From Hemileia vastatrix (Eukaryota > Basidiomycota > Pucciniomycetes > Pucciniales > Zaghouaniaceae), in NCBI GenBank assembly GCA_030280995.1, contig JASXTE010000007.1, positions 4,448,001 to 4,512,000 of the forward strand: a stretch of 64,000 bases of DNA. The letters are read 5' to 3'. The position numbers were made by a program, and so were the translations under genes. The notes below the pieces were generated by a model, which had not been told where the DNA came from, made no database searches, and saw only the letters and a program-made list of their open reading frames with translations. Each line of letters opens with the position of its first letter. The stretch's first letter is position 1. This document shows positions 1 through 10,985 of this stretch, in pieces.

Positions 1-384
1 TTTTTACCTAGTTGACCATTATAGAGTGTTTAATTCCTCTTAGTCCTAGAAGAAATTAACATTATTATTAATGAATTTTGAATTATTAAATTAATTTTTT
101 TTTATTATTAATTTTTGTTCATTTTGGTTGACTTAAATAGTACTTTGTACTTAGTCCCATATATTGCCATATTTAATTTTGTTAATTTAATTGGTTGAAT
201 TAACTTAATTTTTTATTCCCAATTTAACTTTGCAATCCATTTTATTAATTAATTTTTTATAAATATTACTTTATATTAAAAATTATTTTATATAATTTAA
301 TTAATAATTTTTTTTTTATTTGGAGCAATTATTAACTAACTTTTATTAATTTTTTTTAAGAAGTTAATTAATCTTCCCACTATT
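1..384 (+). other. G1 untranslated leader
   Basis: This very AT-rich segment precedes the first gag ATG at 385. It holds degenerate copies of a motif pairing AGTTGAC or GGTTGAC with GTCCT or AGTCC a short distance away. The same motif is repeated more clearly, in reverse orientation, in the leader of G2 (27595-27940). No ORF, primer-binding site or LTR edge is visible, so the 5' LTR boundary is off the left end. Confidence 0.55.
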
Positions 385-1066
385 ATGTCCAACAATTTGG
401 CTGATAAAATGGATAACATGCAAGTGGATGAAATTGAAATTGATTATGATGCTGATACTGTGAGTTCTTCTAAAGTTGAACATAAAAAATCTTATGCTAA
501 CAAGAAAAATTCACATAATTCAGGATGTGGAAATTACAGGAGAAGTAAACAAATCAATTCCCCTTCCCCCAGCACAACAGAAGGAAGTAAAACCTCCAGT
601 ACCTCAAGAAGGTCTTCCAAAAGGATTCAAAATAAAAAAGCTTCCTCTGCCCCAACAAATCAGCAATCTGTCCAGTCATATCAAAGAACTGAAGACAGAA
701 AACATGAAATAAAAGTCAAAAGTAGACACCTTGTGGGATCAAGTTCAGGAACTCACGAACCAAAATCAGGCCCAGGCCCCTCCTCAGTTGCCTCCCAATC
801 AGCCTCAGTTTCAAGATCAACCTTCACAGCCACCCAGCTCCTCCATCCAAAATCAAAATACTATGGAAGTAGAGCAATGGAAATGGGATTATCTAATGAG
901 TCACTACCAGCAGAATGTGCAACATCCTCCTCATCATAAGCCTGGCCCATCCAGAACACCCAATTTCCATCCTCCTCCTCATCCTTACCAACCAAGCAGG
1001 AGAAAGAAGGCCCAAGCACAATCCCAAACTCAGTTTCAGGGGAAGTTTCCTCCTCTTCCATGGTAA
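385..1066 (+). pseudogene. G1 gag, N-terminal part (frameshifted)
   Basis: The ATG at 385 opens an acidic N-terminus in one frame. Similarity to the G2 gag then moves to the +1 frame from about 476, where the conserved stretch LPKGFKIKKLPL-(Q)QQ-SNLSSHIKEL matches G2, and continues through a Gln/Pro-rich segment to a stop at 1066. At least one frameshift and one internal stop (about 712) are needed to follow the protein. The conserved HIKEL.EN segment looks like a short coiled coil. No catalytic function is expected; this is a structural Gag region. Confidence 0.7.
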
Positions 1067-2151
1067 GTAATTTGGTTGATAGTCACTTGGGTATCTTTTC
1101 TAATAAGACTTCTTCTGCAGGTAATATTATTGAACATGGTGAAGGAACAGTTAAACCTGTTAAAAGACAGCTTCCTGTAACTAGTAGCCCTAATAATGTA
1201 ATTAGAAAATTGTCATTTGATGAACCTCTACATTTGACTTCTACTTCTTTGATTAATCTTTCTCTTGCAATTAAGAATGATTCTGATTCCCCTGAAGTCT
1301 ATGACTTAATGGAGAAAACTTCTGAAGAAATATTAAAAGATACCCTTGATTTTAATGTTGTGAAAGACAAACAATTGAGAGATGTGTTAATCTATGAAAA
1401 TGATAGATTAAATAATTTGCACTTGCAATGTAAAGTAAGTTCTTCTGTACAGGATACAGCTTATTTTAAAATCAAAGAAACCTTGAATATTGTTCTTAGT
1501 TAACAAAAACAAATAAGGAGTAACCATAGAGCTATCTCAGATAAAAATATCAGTCTACATAAGACCTTGAGTGAATTGAAACCCCTTATTGAAGAAAATT
1601 ATTCATTAAAAAGTGACATAAAATCTCTACAAAATGAGTTTAAAAAGCTAAAGAATGATTTCCATGCACTAAGTTCCAAACACACAGTCTCTAAGGACAG
1701 AAATGTTCTATCTCTTGCAAAAGTGAATGACCAGATGTCTGAAATTCCAAGGATAAGAAACTATGTGTCTGACCTGCAGGAAAAATTCTCAACCTTAACC
1801 ATCAATAATGGTATGAATGAGAATGCTGTCAATAAGCTGCATAAAAATAAAGGAAAAGAACCTGAGCAGAGTTCCTCCTTTCTTCCTCATATTTCAACCA
1901 TTAAACAAACTGACAATGAGTCTGTAAAATCTTTTGCTACTAGCAAAAAATCTTGTGAAGGTCATGCACCAACTGTTTCTGTAAATAATGAAATTTCTGA
2001 ACACCTGGCTAAACTTCAGGAATTATTAATGTTGAATAATTCAAACCAAAAAGTGGACCATCCCAGTAGTCAGAAAAATTGGCCTAAGTTGGACCAATAT
2101 CCTCCCTTTGATGGTGATTCTTCCTCTGATTGGCAACACTTTATCCAATGA
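1060..2151 (+). pseudogene. G1 gag, central coiled-coil region
   Basis: Two same-frame open segments (1060-1503 and 1567-2151) are separated by a stop. They encode a Lys/Glu/Ser-rich region with heptad-like spacing, for example LKSDIKSLQNEFKKLKNDF. The region ends in PPFDGDSSSDWQHFIQ, which resembles the start of Ty3/gypsy capsid domains (PxFDGxxxxxWxxF). G2 has a counterpart at 25931-26356 on the minus strand. The role would be Gag oligomerisation. Confidence 0.65.
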
Positions 2152-3077
2152 ATTGATAATTTAAAGAGATCTTATAAACTACCTGATGGGGAAATTTTTT
2201 CTAAGCTAATTTCTTTATTTTCCAATGTAGCTTGATGTGGTATGAATCTGTCCTTTTAGATAACAATCATTATACATGGAATGATTGGAAATCCTTGATT
2301 TAAAATCAGTTTGGTGGTTCAAAATTCAGGTTAGCTCAGCAAAGACTGTATGAGAATACTAGATATGTATCCTCCTCTGTTGAAAAGCCCATTGTTTTTC
2401 TTATGAAAATAACAAAAATCCTAAGAGCAATTGATCCAAAGGTGGATTATGATATTTTGAGAGATAAAATCTTGTATAAATTACCAAATTCTCTTAGAGA
2501 TTTGATTGTGGCTAGAACTGAGCATGTTAGGGAAAATTCTTCTTTCATTAATATCTGTAATGAGGTACTACTCAACCATAGATATGAACCAAAGAATTAC
2601 CTTGGTAAATCTTATAATGATCAGAATAAAACTTCTACAAAGCTCCCAGAAAAATCTGGTAAACCCTCTGCCCCAGTTGCACCTAAAAAATATGCAAGAA
2701 ATACTTGTTATAAATGTAGCAAACCATGGCAGAAGGGTCATGTTTGTGACAAGAAAATTCATCTTCTTGAACAAAATGAAGACATTGATGACGTTGAACT
2801 TGATGTCAATAATTCTTCTAGTGACTGTGAAAGTAATATCTCCTATGACAATGAATCTGTTAAAGATGTTTTAATGTTGGAACAGGTTGTCCATTATTTA
2901 GATAATATTTCTGAAGAATGTGTATTGGATTTATCTTCAGTAGAAAATGCTGAGATAATTAAAGATATTACTAACAATTTTATACCCATATCCCCTTTGA
3001 AGGCACCTGTTATCATTAATGGTAAAAATGTTGATGTAGTTCTTGATTCTAATGCTGGAGGAAGTGTAGTTTCTTAA
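2152..3077 (+). pseudogene. G1 gag capsid end, zinc knuckle and protease start
   Basis: Several stops between 2152 and 2400 break the capsid. The frame is open again from 2403 to 3077. It contains a zinc knuckle of the variant CYKCSKPWQKGHVC (C-x2-C-x7-H-x-C), which binds nucleic acid in Gag, then an acidic linker. It ends at the protease active-site region, where the expected D-S-G-A reads VLDSNAGGS, so the catalytic Gly is replaced by Asn. G2 has S-N-S-G-A-G-G at the same place, so neither copy keeps a full motif. Confidence 0.75.
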
Positions 3078-3510
3078 AAAGCTTTAGCTTCAGTAGATAG
3101 GGATTATTTGAGCAAATTACTATGTATTAATTCTGAAAAATGGAGAGGGTATGGCTCTACCTTAATTCCTATTGGCAAATACAAAACCTCTGTATTCTTC
3201 AAATATAATGGTGGTTTTTTCAGAGCTATCTGTGAATTTGTTGTCATGAAAAATGATAATTTAAGCAATTGGTTTATTATGGGAAATGATATTTTAACCA
3301 TGTTTGGTGTGAAATTGGACCCAGAAAATAATTGCTTTACCTTAGGAATGAATGGTAGAAGGAAATTCAAAATTTCCTCTTCTCGAAAAGCTTTTGGGAA
3401 TCTGTTAAAGTCTTGTAACTCACTAATCCAGTGTAAAGGCAGAACAACAACTGAAATGGATTATTTATTAAATGAAATAAATACTGCTTCTTTTGGTGAT
3501 CAGTTAACTA
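3078..3510 (+). pseudogene. G1 retropepsin-like protease remainder
   Basis: After an in-frame stop at 3075-3077 the frame continues with similarity to the G2 protease (KALASVD-DY-SKL and later GNDILTMFGVKLDPENN). WFIMGNDILTMFGVKLD is the usual C-terminal flap-to-helix part of gypsy proteases. The segment merges into the pre-RT region, whose true frame is the one opening at about 3511. It is non-functional in this copy. Confidence 0.65.
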
Positions 3511-4833
3511 GTGAACAAAAAGGATTCTATTATTGCCTCTATTACCTCTTTCCCTATGGCTTTTGCTCATGGTTCTCATGTCTTGGGAATTGTTCAGGAA
3601 GAGATGAAAATTACCTTATCCTGTAACTTAAGTGATATTCCTCCTAGTCTTAAGAAAAAACCATATACTGCTTCTCCAACAAAAAGAAGAGATATTGAAG
3701 ATAATATTGCAACATTATTTAAAATGAATATCATTGAAAAAGTGGATGTCACCCCCAAATATTGTGTCATCTCCCCAGTCTTAATTTCTTATGAAAAAGA
3801 TAAGGCTAGATTATGTGGAGATTACAGAGCTTTAAACACTTATACTGTTGATGATATTTATCCTTTACCCATAATTAATTCAATACATGCTACCTTGAAA
3901 GGTGCAAAATTTATTAGTTGTCTGGATGGTAATAAAGAATATCATCAACTTCCAGTTGAGAAAAATTCTCAAAAATTTTTGCTTATTGCTACTCATATGG
4001 GAATATATAAGTATGTTAGGAAGCCATTTGGCCCTAAAAATGCTCCTTCAGTTTTTCAAAAGGTCATGGATAACACTTTCCATCAGGAAATAATTGAAGT
4101 ATGGCTCATGGTTTACATTGATGACATTATAGTTTTTTCTAAAACTTTTGATGAACATGTGGTTCATTTAAATAGGGGTTTTCAAAAAATGGATGAAATC
4201 AATATGACCTTGTCCTTGAAAAAGTGTAAATTTTGTTTTCAATCTTTAAAAGTCTTTGGCCATGTTGTGTCAGGCTTACAAATTTGTGTAGACCATAACA
4301 AAGTTGCTGCCATTCAAAATTTGAAAGCACCAACTTCTGTAAGAGAAATCCAAAGTTTTTTGGGTATGTGTGGCTATTATAGACAATATATTAAAAATTA
4401 TCAGGTCATAGCCTTGCCTCTTACAAAACTGACCAGAAAAGATGTTGCTTTTCTCTGGAATAATGACTGTCAAAAAGATTTTAATACATTAAAAAGTTGC
4501 TTAATGACAGCCCCTATATTGGCTCTTCCAGATTTCAACAAACCTTTTGTCCTATATACAGATTCCAGCTTTGTTGGTCTGGGTGCTGCCCTTCACCAGA
4601 AACAAATTATAAATGATAAATCGTTGGAGGTTGTAATTTGTTATATTTCAAGAACCTTGAGAAATAGTGAATTGAAATATGGTGCCACTCAATTAGAGTG
4701 CTTAGAAGTTGTTTGGGCTCTTGAGAAGCTTCATTACTATCTATTTGAACAAAAATTTGAATTGGTAACTGACTGTAGTGCTGTGAAGTCCCTCTTAAAC
4801 CTGAAAACACCTAACAGACATATGTTCAGGTAA
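3511..4833 (+). pseudogene. G1 reverse transcriptase and RNase H
   Basis: This 440-residue open segment carries an RT domain. The first catalytic Asp is D139 in CLDGNKEYHQL, the RT core has KPFGPKNAPSVFQKVMD, and the polymerase box is YIDD at residues 202-205. The connection region includes FLGMCGYYRQYIKNY. The RNase H part has LYTDSSFVGLGAAL and ends near residue 440 at an in-frame TAA where gypsy elements usually have a Trp codon (R-W-x-LAVQEY). RT active-site residues look intact, but the stop separates it from the integrase. The nearest relative in the window is G2 at 23366-24440. Confidence 0.9.
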
Positions 4834-6510
4834 AACCTTGCTGTTCAAGAATACAGAGGACGGATGACAATTATCCATAGGGCTGGAAATGTTCACTCCA
4901 ATGTTGATATGCTCTCCAGATTTCCTCTGCCAAATAATGACTCAAATCCTGCTTACGTATCTGAAGATGATACTGTTCATATCCATGGTATATTTGTAGT
5001 TGATATGGAAGAAGAGTTATTGCAATTAATACTGGATTCATATGAGAAGGATTCTGATTTAAATAAATTGGTTGCTATCTTAAATGATCCTAAGAATGCT
5101 TCAATTCAAGCATTAATAAAAACTCTTCCTGCAAAGTATCAAAATGCTTTGAGTAAAGGAAAGTTTTCTATTGAAGATGGTTATATATATTTTAGAAGAA
5201 AGCTTACTAATTTGATTGTAATTCCTCCTTCTATGAGAGAAACTATCCTCAAACTTTGTAATGATGACATATTGGCTGGTCATTTTGATCTTGAGAAAAC
5301 ATTGATTAGAATTAAAAACACTGCTTGGTGGGCTAATATGTCTGAAGACTCAAAATTATATGTTGAATCTTGTGATTCCTGCCAAAAATCTAAAAGGTTG
5401 ACAGGTAAGAGAGAAGGGTTATTACAATATATTGAAGCACATAAAGCTCACTGGAAAATCTTTAATATGGATTTTGTCACTGGTCTTCCTGTTTCAGGTA
5501 AAGACAGCTTTAACTCTTGTTGGGTAATAGTACATAGATTCACAAAAATGTGCAAATTTATTCCAACCCACAAAGATGTATCCACCAAAGAATTAGCTTT
5601 CTTATGGTGGTCTTACATGTTTAATATTATTGGTTTTCCAAAATCCATTATCTCTGATAGGGATCCTAAATTTACTTCTGAGTTTTGGACCTCTTTGATG
5701 GATATTTGTGGCTGTGAGTTAAAATTGTCTACAGCTCACCATCCTCAGACTGATGGTCTAGCTGAGAGAATGATTAAAACTCTGGAAGATATGATTAGAA
5801 GGTATTGTGCCTTTGGTTTAGAATATAATGACAATAACATATTTACTCATGATTGGGTCACTCTATTGCCTGGCCTTGAATTTGCATATAATAGCACTGT
5901 TCATTCTGTCACTGAGAAAAAGACTTTTGAGCTTTGGTTAGGTTATGTTCCACATACTCCTGCTCAAATTCTCAATAATAAATTACCTAAGTTGGAACTA
6001 CACCCTGGTGTAATATCTTTCATGCAAATGCAACAGCTATGCAGAAAACATGCTCAGAGCTGTATTGATAAAGCATTTGAATATGAAGAGAAAAGATGGG
6101 ATAAATCCCATAAAGAATACACATTTAACAAAGGTGATGAAGTGTTGATCTCTACTGTCCATTCCAATTTACAAGGTAACAACAAATTAAAAGATCCTTT
6201 TGTAGGACCATTTGTTGTTAAAAGAATGGTTGGTGATAATGCAGTAGAAGTTGTATTGTATTTTCCTTATGATAGGAAACATCCTGTTTTTCCCATTTCT
6301 TTGCTTAAGCCTTATACTTCCAACAGTGACTTATTTCCCAAAAGAAGGGGAAGACCTAAGAAAAACCCTCAGGAAGTCACAGAAACAGCAGAAATTGATA
6401 AAATTCTCAATGATAGAATTATCACTTCTGAAAGAGGTACTGAATATTTATTGAGATATAAGAACAAATCATCTGAACATGATGCATGGATACCTGGAAA
6501 GGAGATTTAA
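4834..6510 (+). pseudogene. G1 integrase with C-terminal chromodomain
   Basis: This is the same frame as RNase H after the TAA; an ORF starts at 4864 (548 aa). The zinc-binding HHCC domain has H140 and C170-x2-C173, but its first His is replaced (NDD for HDx). The catalytic triad is D203 (NMDF), D265 (ISDRDPKF) and E301 (GLAERM), with 35 residues between the last two. The final 45 residues, around EIDKILNDR, YLLRYKN and DAWIPGKEI, match a chromodomain, which would target integration to heterochromatin. The chromodomain ends at a natural stop at 6508-6510. Confidence 0.9.
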
Positions 6511-6577
6511 AATCTTCCTACTCTGTTGAAAAAGTACAAAAAGAAAAAATCTTAGCATTTTTTTTATTGTTTTTTTA

Positions 6578-6588
6578 GAGTGAGGGAG
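6578..6588 (+). other. G1 polypurine tract
   Basis: GAGTGAGGGAG lies directly before the 3' LTR start TGTCAGCC. It is the expected position and composition for the plus-strand primer of an LTR element. It follows the integrase stop by about 70 bp. Confidence 0.75.
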
Positions 6589-7732
6589 TGTCAGCCAGGC
6601 TATTCCAGGAGCCCAGTAAATGACATTTTAACTTATAGGACCTGAAAGAGGGCATAACTTATTGCATTTGATGTATATAAAGTAATATTTTATTGCATAA
6701 TTAAATTATATAAGTATCTTATTAAATATAAGTGTTATATTAATTTTATTGTTATATAAATTATTTATACATTTAAATTAAGCATAATATATTTTATATT
6801 CTACAAATAATGGCGCATTTTTTATGTATTAAATAATTATAAATTAATATTTAATTAATTAACAACATATATTATAATTATAAGGGTGAAATTGACTTAT
6901 AATATAAATAAATTAATTATTTAAATTTATATATTAAATAACAACTTTCATATAGTATTAAACAATAATTAATGGCACTTCTTTTGACCCTTAATTGTGT
7001 CAGGAAAAAAAATTAATTAATTTATACTAAATTGAAATTAATTACATATTTTGTTGCGTCAAAATATTTTTTGTTTCACTTAAAAATCCTTAAATCAGAC
7101 TGTACCATCTGTTTTGAATTATTTTTCTCATAGTTCCTATGTCCCAGGCTTCTTTATTTATTCATTATTTTTACTTACTGATTTGGGAATTAATTGTGGG
7201 AAAATTTGATTCTTAATTGGGGTTTTTAATTATTTGTTTCATATTTTTCTCTACATTGTTATGTTTCACTTATTGTTTTATATTCTTGTTTCATCCTATT
7301 ATAATTCTTGTATTTACAAATATAGTGGCGCTTCAGAGGACCCATTTCCTATAAAAGGGCCTTGGATAATCCCCTGTAGCCTCATCACTTATTATACACT
7401 CAACAACTTAAATATATTTTTATATTACGTTTATATTATTTTTTTATTAGTATCAATATTATAATTGAAATTCAATATATAAATTGAAAGGTAGCCTTAA
7501 GTCTGATAGTGATCATAGTGTCTGCCGCGCATAGCCCTCACATTAAAATAATATTGTTAATTAAATAAAAACCTCATTGTTATATCATCTCTCAAGAAAC
7601 TTTGTCCTTTCTCCTTTTCAATAAATTAAATAATTTTATTATCTTTTATTTCTTTTATTTCTCAAATATCCTTTTCTCCTTGTCCCCCCCCTCTTTCTTC
7701 CCCTCTTTCTTCTCTCTTCTAGACGGCTGACC
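6589..7732 (+). repeat. G1 3' LTR
   Basis: The LTR starts TGTCAGCC and ends GGCTGACC, an imperfect terminal inverted repeat. A second copy of most of it is the solo LTR at 31145-32411: the first ~250 bp, the core promoter and the pyrimidine-rich end ending CTTCTAGACG all align. Length is about 1.14 kb. The right end directly abuts truncated element D, so a target duplication cannot be checked. It contains a conserved TATA box at 7350. Confidence 0.88.
7320..7380 (+). promoter_or_regulatory. Core promoter of the G1 LTR
   Basis: TATAAAAG at 7350-7357 is preceded by GGCGCTTCAGAGG and followed by ATAATCCCCTGTAGC. The same block is conserved around TATAAAAG at 32042-32049 in the solo LTR, while much of the surrounding LTR has drifted. 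This is the likely start region of the element's genomic RNA. Confidence 0.7.
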
Positions 7733-9144
7733 GACAAGCTGGAAGAAGCGGGGATAGAGTGTTGGAAGGTGTGCTTGATTATTCTATACATCTTCCATTG
7801 GTCATCAAGGAGCTTTTTCCTCAGATTCTTTTCAAAGTAATTTAACGGACTGTGGAGGGAAAATGCCTTAAGCATGTTTGAACACATCATTCTTAGGTGT
7901 TGTTTCATGTCGGTGTAATCCAGCTTTAAGGTAGTTTCTAGAGGTTGGCCATTTCCAATTGTAGTTTCAGGAGGCAGGGATCCAACTACACAGAAGAATT
8001 ATATCAGTAATTGTTCTCTATTAAAGAAATTAAATTTTTTAATTTGGTACTTACAGATTGGAAGCTCATCAAATTTGTAAGTGGCCCAGATTTGAGCTGT
8101 TGAAGAAAGCTCAATAGATGTTGAAGGAGGATCAACCAGACAGAGATATGGATTCTCATGATCATTCTTCAAACGTTTTTGAGAAGATGAAGGAGATGAA
8201 GTTTGTTTCTGTGGCCTGGTTGGAGAAGCAGGGCTGCTGTTGTTGTTGTATATATTTATATTTCATGGCTTAGTTAGGTTGGACACTGGTGGTGGAGAAC
8301 CAGGGTTGTTGAAGGAAGGATCAGGAGAAGGTGACCTGGAAGCTGATTGTGATTTTCTAGATGAAGATCTAGAAGAAAGGTAACCATCAGAGGATCAATT
8401 GGCTGCCAGAGGAGAGGTGTAGTTAGTTCTTCTTGAAGTAACCGGAGATTTTTGTTTGGAAGAAGTTTTGCGTGCTCTGGTGTTTTCAGAAGGTCCTCTG
8501 GCAGGTTTTCTAGAGATCTTGGAACTTTTGGGGTCGTCTGGGGAAGAAATTTTGTGTGTACGCATTGCTCTTGGAACACTAGGAGATTGTTGTGTAGAGT
8601 CATTTGTGTTTAATAATGTATTTTGGCTATTATCTGGCTGAATTAGGGAGTTTTAAGCCTGATATTCACTTTCTGGAAGGGCACGCAGTCCGCCCAACGT
8701 CAGGAGGGCAGCCTAGACGCAATCTAGCAGACTGGGAGCCGATTTTGAAGCTGATTTGGCTTAATTTTCTGAGATAAAAGCAGATTCTTGAGAAGATAAA
8801 GTAGGTCTTTTAGGGAGTGATTTAAGAATAGAGCAGTGTGATCTTCTGGAAGGAGCGGAAGATAAAGAAGAGGAAGAAGGTCCAAGTTCTGGTGACCTGG
8901 TAAGAGATCTGGAAATATATTTGTGTGAAGGTGAAGGTGGAGGTATTGGACAGTTGGGGTCTCTGTCACATCTTTTCCTTTTATAGTTGCAAGAATCACA
9001 GGCTCTGTTATAGAATTTGGCTTGAGAAGTAGGAAGAGTGAAGGTACAAGGCCTACACATGTAAATGCACTGTTTACAAGAAAAGTCCTTTGGAGAAGTG
9101 AAGTAGGGAAGGTCCAATGGGTCAAAGTCTAAGGATTCAGCCAT
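7733..9144 (-). pseudogene. Z2 of D: two-exon Zn2Cys6-like Ser/Pro-rich protein gene (truncated, nonsense codons)
   Basis: The ATG at 9144 opens MAESLDFDPLDLPYF, followed by a cysteine cluster C-x2-C-x6-C, 15 residues, C-x2-C-x6-C, including RACDSCNYKRKRCDRD. This spacing fits fungal Zn2Cys6 DNA-binding domains with the two halves swapped. A Ser/Pro/Arg-rich stretch follows, then NPYLCLVDPP and YKFDELPI just before the intron. Exon 1 (9144-8055, 1090 nt) stays in one frame with five nonsense codons and no frameshift, and the splice leads in frame into exon 2 (GSLPPETTIGNG, then MKQHLRMMCSNMLK). Exon 2 is cut at 7733 by the G1 LTR. The C homologue is at 34444-35935. DNA binding is inferred from spacing only. 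Confidence 0.75.
7986..8054 (-). other. Spliceosomal intron in Z2 of D
   Basis: This 69-bp intron reads GTAAGT at the donor, TACTGAT as a branch-like site, a pyrimidine-rich tract and TAG at the acceptor, on the minus strand. Phase 1 splicing joins an ATC-T codon end to TT and keeps exon 2 open. The C copy has an equally long intron at 35509-35577 with the same donor and branch site. It is conserved in position, length and phase. Confidence 0.78.
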
Positions 9145-9846
9145 GATCTGTGAAGGAATAAAAATTAAGGGAAAAGTGATGATTGAAAATTTTGTCAGTG
9201 ATGTGTAGATAATGAAGAAAGAGTAAAAGTTTAGCAGGTTGGCTGTGGAGCAATGTGCATGGAGATGGCTCTGCCTTTATATGCAAAATGTGTTGATCCG
9301 TCAAGACTTTTAACTGAACACTGGAAGTCCTCCAAGATTTAAAACTGGCTGGTTATTTAAAGATTGCTTAAAAAAATTTTTTATTACTAATGTGGATCTG
9401 TAGTCCATCAAAACTTTAATCTGAGAAATGGTACAGTCCCCCAAGAGTATAATTGAGGATAGTTGTTGGTTGAGTCCTTCAGGATTATAAACTGATAATG
9501 TGTGGTTGGTGTGATTCTGGCAGAGGGCATCCAAATGGGAGTCTCTGAATTTTTTAAGGTAAGTGTGGGGGTAACTGATGAGCTGGCTGCTCTTTAGAAC
9601 AGTTACCCCAGAATTTTAGTTTTTTTGTTTGGTCTTTAATGCTTTGATCTCTGGTTCTGTCTTTTTAATTAGGTTTTGGGTCCCCCAAGACCATAAACTG
9701 AGGCTTTTTAAGTCCCCCAAGACTATAAACTGAGGGCTGTTAGTCCCCCAAGACTTCAAACTGAGGATTAGTATCCCAAGACTTTAAAATGAGAAGTTTT
9801 ATAATTTATTTTTAATTCTAAATCAAGATTTTTTGGCAAGAAGTAA
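9145..9846 (-). repeat. Z1-Z2 spacer of D with about nine copies of a GGGGGACT motif
   Basis: Between about 9300 and 9800 the plus strand repeats variants of AGTCCCCCAAGACT followed by ATAAACTGAGG, for example near 9437, 9708 and 9740. Each copy is a short inverted repeat, AGTC-N6-GACT. The arrays between Z1 and Z2 in C (33895-34290) and E (46957-47420) match. The array lies upstream of the Z2 start codon, so it may be a promoter or operator; this is inference. A further conserved stem-loop (GGGGTAACTGATGAG, then AGTTACCCC) is at about 9568-9612. Confidence 0.75.
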
Positions 9847-10500
9847 TTAAAGAAAAAAATCAAGAGATGTAACAAAATTTTCAGCATTGGCTTTGAACTG
9901 GTGGATGAGGTTCTTCTTTTTCTCAAGGTCCTGTGGGTTCCTCACAGGAGTGGATTGGAAGTAATCTAAGATGAGATGCTTCTTTTGAGAAGAATGTTGT
10001 TGGAAGTTGTCTTTGATGGTGGGCAATGAATTAGGCGGGGATTCTTCAATGGTTCCACATTGTCATCATCACTGTCTGGATTGAAATGAACTGGAAATTT
10101 GTCAGATTCAATTTCAGTATGAAGAAGTATTGGGCTTACCATCAGAAGATCCAGGGATGGAAGAGCTAGTGTTTGTAGTGGGGTTGGCACTCTTTTTTGA
10201 AGGGTGTAATTTTTTGACCAGTCTGAGGATGAGGATGGATGGTCTGGATCTTTTGGTGCTGTTGGAAGGTCAATCGGGTTGTGGAGGAGGAGAAGATGTT
10301 GAAGAGGAAAATGGACCAGGTCTGAAACAAGTCTTCTTCCTAGAGTAACAGGCATCACAGGAGGTTCTGTAGGGATGAGCTTGTGGTGTGATGGTACAGA
10401 TTAGATTGTTGTCAATGCAGTATTGGCAAGGACCCATGTCAGTAGCAGATTTGGAAAGAAAGCTGAACATAGTGGTTGTCATGCAGGAGAATGTGGACAT
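9847..10500 (-). pseudogene. Z1 of D: small Zn2Cys6-like protein gene (frameshifted)
   Basis: The start at 10500 gives a short leader and then MGPCQYCIDNNLIC, a 12-residue linker and SCDACYSRKKTCFRPG. That is C-x2-C-x6-C-x12-C-x2-C-x6-C, with the basic residues in the second half. A Ser/Pro-rich segment follows. A frameshift near 10275 moves the reading frame; later conserved parts (SDDDNVE, then the region before the final stop at 9847) match C and E. Its start lies only 18 bp from the LTR edge at 10519, so the promoter is probably in the LTR. The likely role is DNA binding; this is not proven. Confidence 0.72.
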
Positions 10501-10507
10501 TCTCTAT

Positions 10508-10518
10508 TGGAGGGAAGA
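10508..10518 (+). other. Polypurine tract of D
   Basis: TGGAGGGAAGA immediately precedes the LTR start TGTAGTCTTCC on the plus strand. The tract sits within 20 bp of the Z1 start codon on the opposite strand, so element replication and the antisense gene share this sequence. Confidence 0.65.
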
Positions 10519-10985
10519 TGTAGTCTTCCAAAATTGGCGGAGCCCTTTGTTGGTCTATTTGGTGTTGTTTTGATATGTCTTAAATGGCATTATTTAATAA
10601 TTGGGTGTTTTTCTGGAATTATTTGACAAATATTGGCACTGCAGGGATGAAGGTATTATTATTGGATAGCCCCGGTTTTTCTCTATATTTTATAGCTTTA
10701 TGACATTTTTCATATTCTAAGTATTTAAGGGATTATTTCTCATTTTTCATTTTAAAAAGATGGCTGTTTAATTTTGTTTTTTGTGTTTCACAGGCAAACC
10801 TTAAGTCTTAGGGTTAAGTGCTTAGTACCATTAGAATGGGCTAATTTTTCTCTACGTTTCATTTCTCAATGTTGTTGTAGCTTAATTATTTGTTTTAAAG
10901 GTTTTAGTAGTTGTAGTTTATTTTTCTAAGTATTTTGGGTGTTTTTGGAGATTTTTGGTGGTTTTTTGGCTTCAGGGTGGTCCAG
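10519..10985 (+). repeat. LTR of D, first part (interrupted by element A)
   Basis: It begins TGTAGTCTTCCAAAATTGG after the polypurine tract and is the reverse complement of the right-hand part of the C and E LTRs. It runs to 10985, where element A begins with TGTAGAGTAG, and resumes at 22165. Together the two parts make about 1.09 kb. Confidence 0.82.

Larger units (their letters stand above)
1..7732 (+). mobile_element. G1: Ty3/gypsy chromovirus-like LTR retrotransposon, decayed, 5' LTR outside window
   Basis: The order gag, protease, RT, RNase H, integrase, chromodomain, polypurine tract, 3' LTR runs on the plus strand, as in chromodomain Ty3/gypsy elements. The body is broken by frameshifts and stops in gag and protease and by one in-frame stop between RNase H and integrase, so this copy is not autonomous. 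The 5' LTR is not seen; the window opens inside the leader. The 3' LTR ends against a truncated unrelated element (D). A minus-strand relative (G2) and a solo LTR of the same family lie downstream. Confidence 0.93.
7733..10985 (-). mobile_element. D (left part): 3' end of a gypsy element with antisense Z1/Z2 genes
   Basis: The order Z1, repeat spacer, Z2 read on the minus strand matches the plus-strand block beside the 3' LTR of element C, so D's own gag-pol would have lain to the left on the plus strand. That part is missing: homology stops at 7733, where the G1 LTR ends. The 3' LTR begins at 10519 and is interrupted at 10985 by element A, resuming at 22165. D must therefore predate A. Confidence 0.8.

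Noticed and set aside
1062..1120. Intron-like GTAAGT to CTGCAG stretch in G1 gag, with a CTAAT branch-like site
   Set aside because: Splicing does not restore a reading frame; a stop follows with or without it. It looks like a chance match in degenerate gag, although the ATGGTAAG context recurs in G2.
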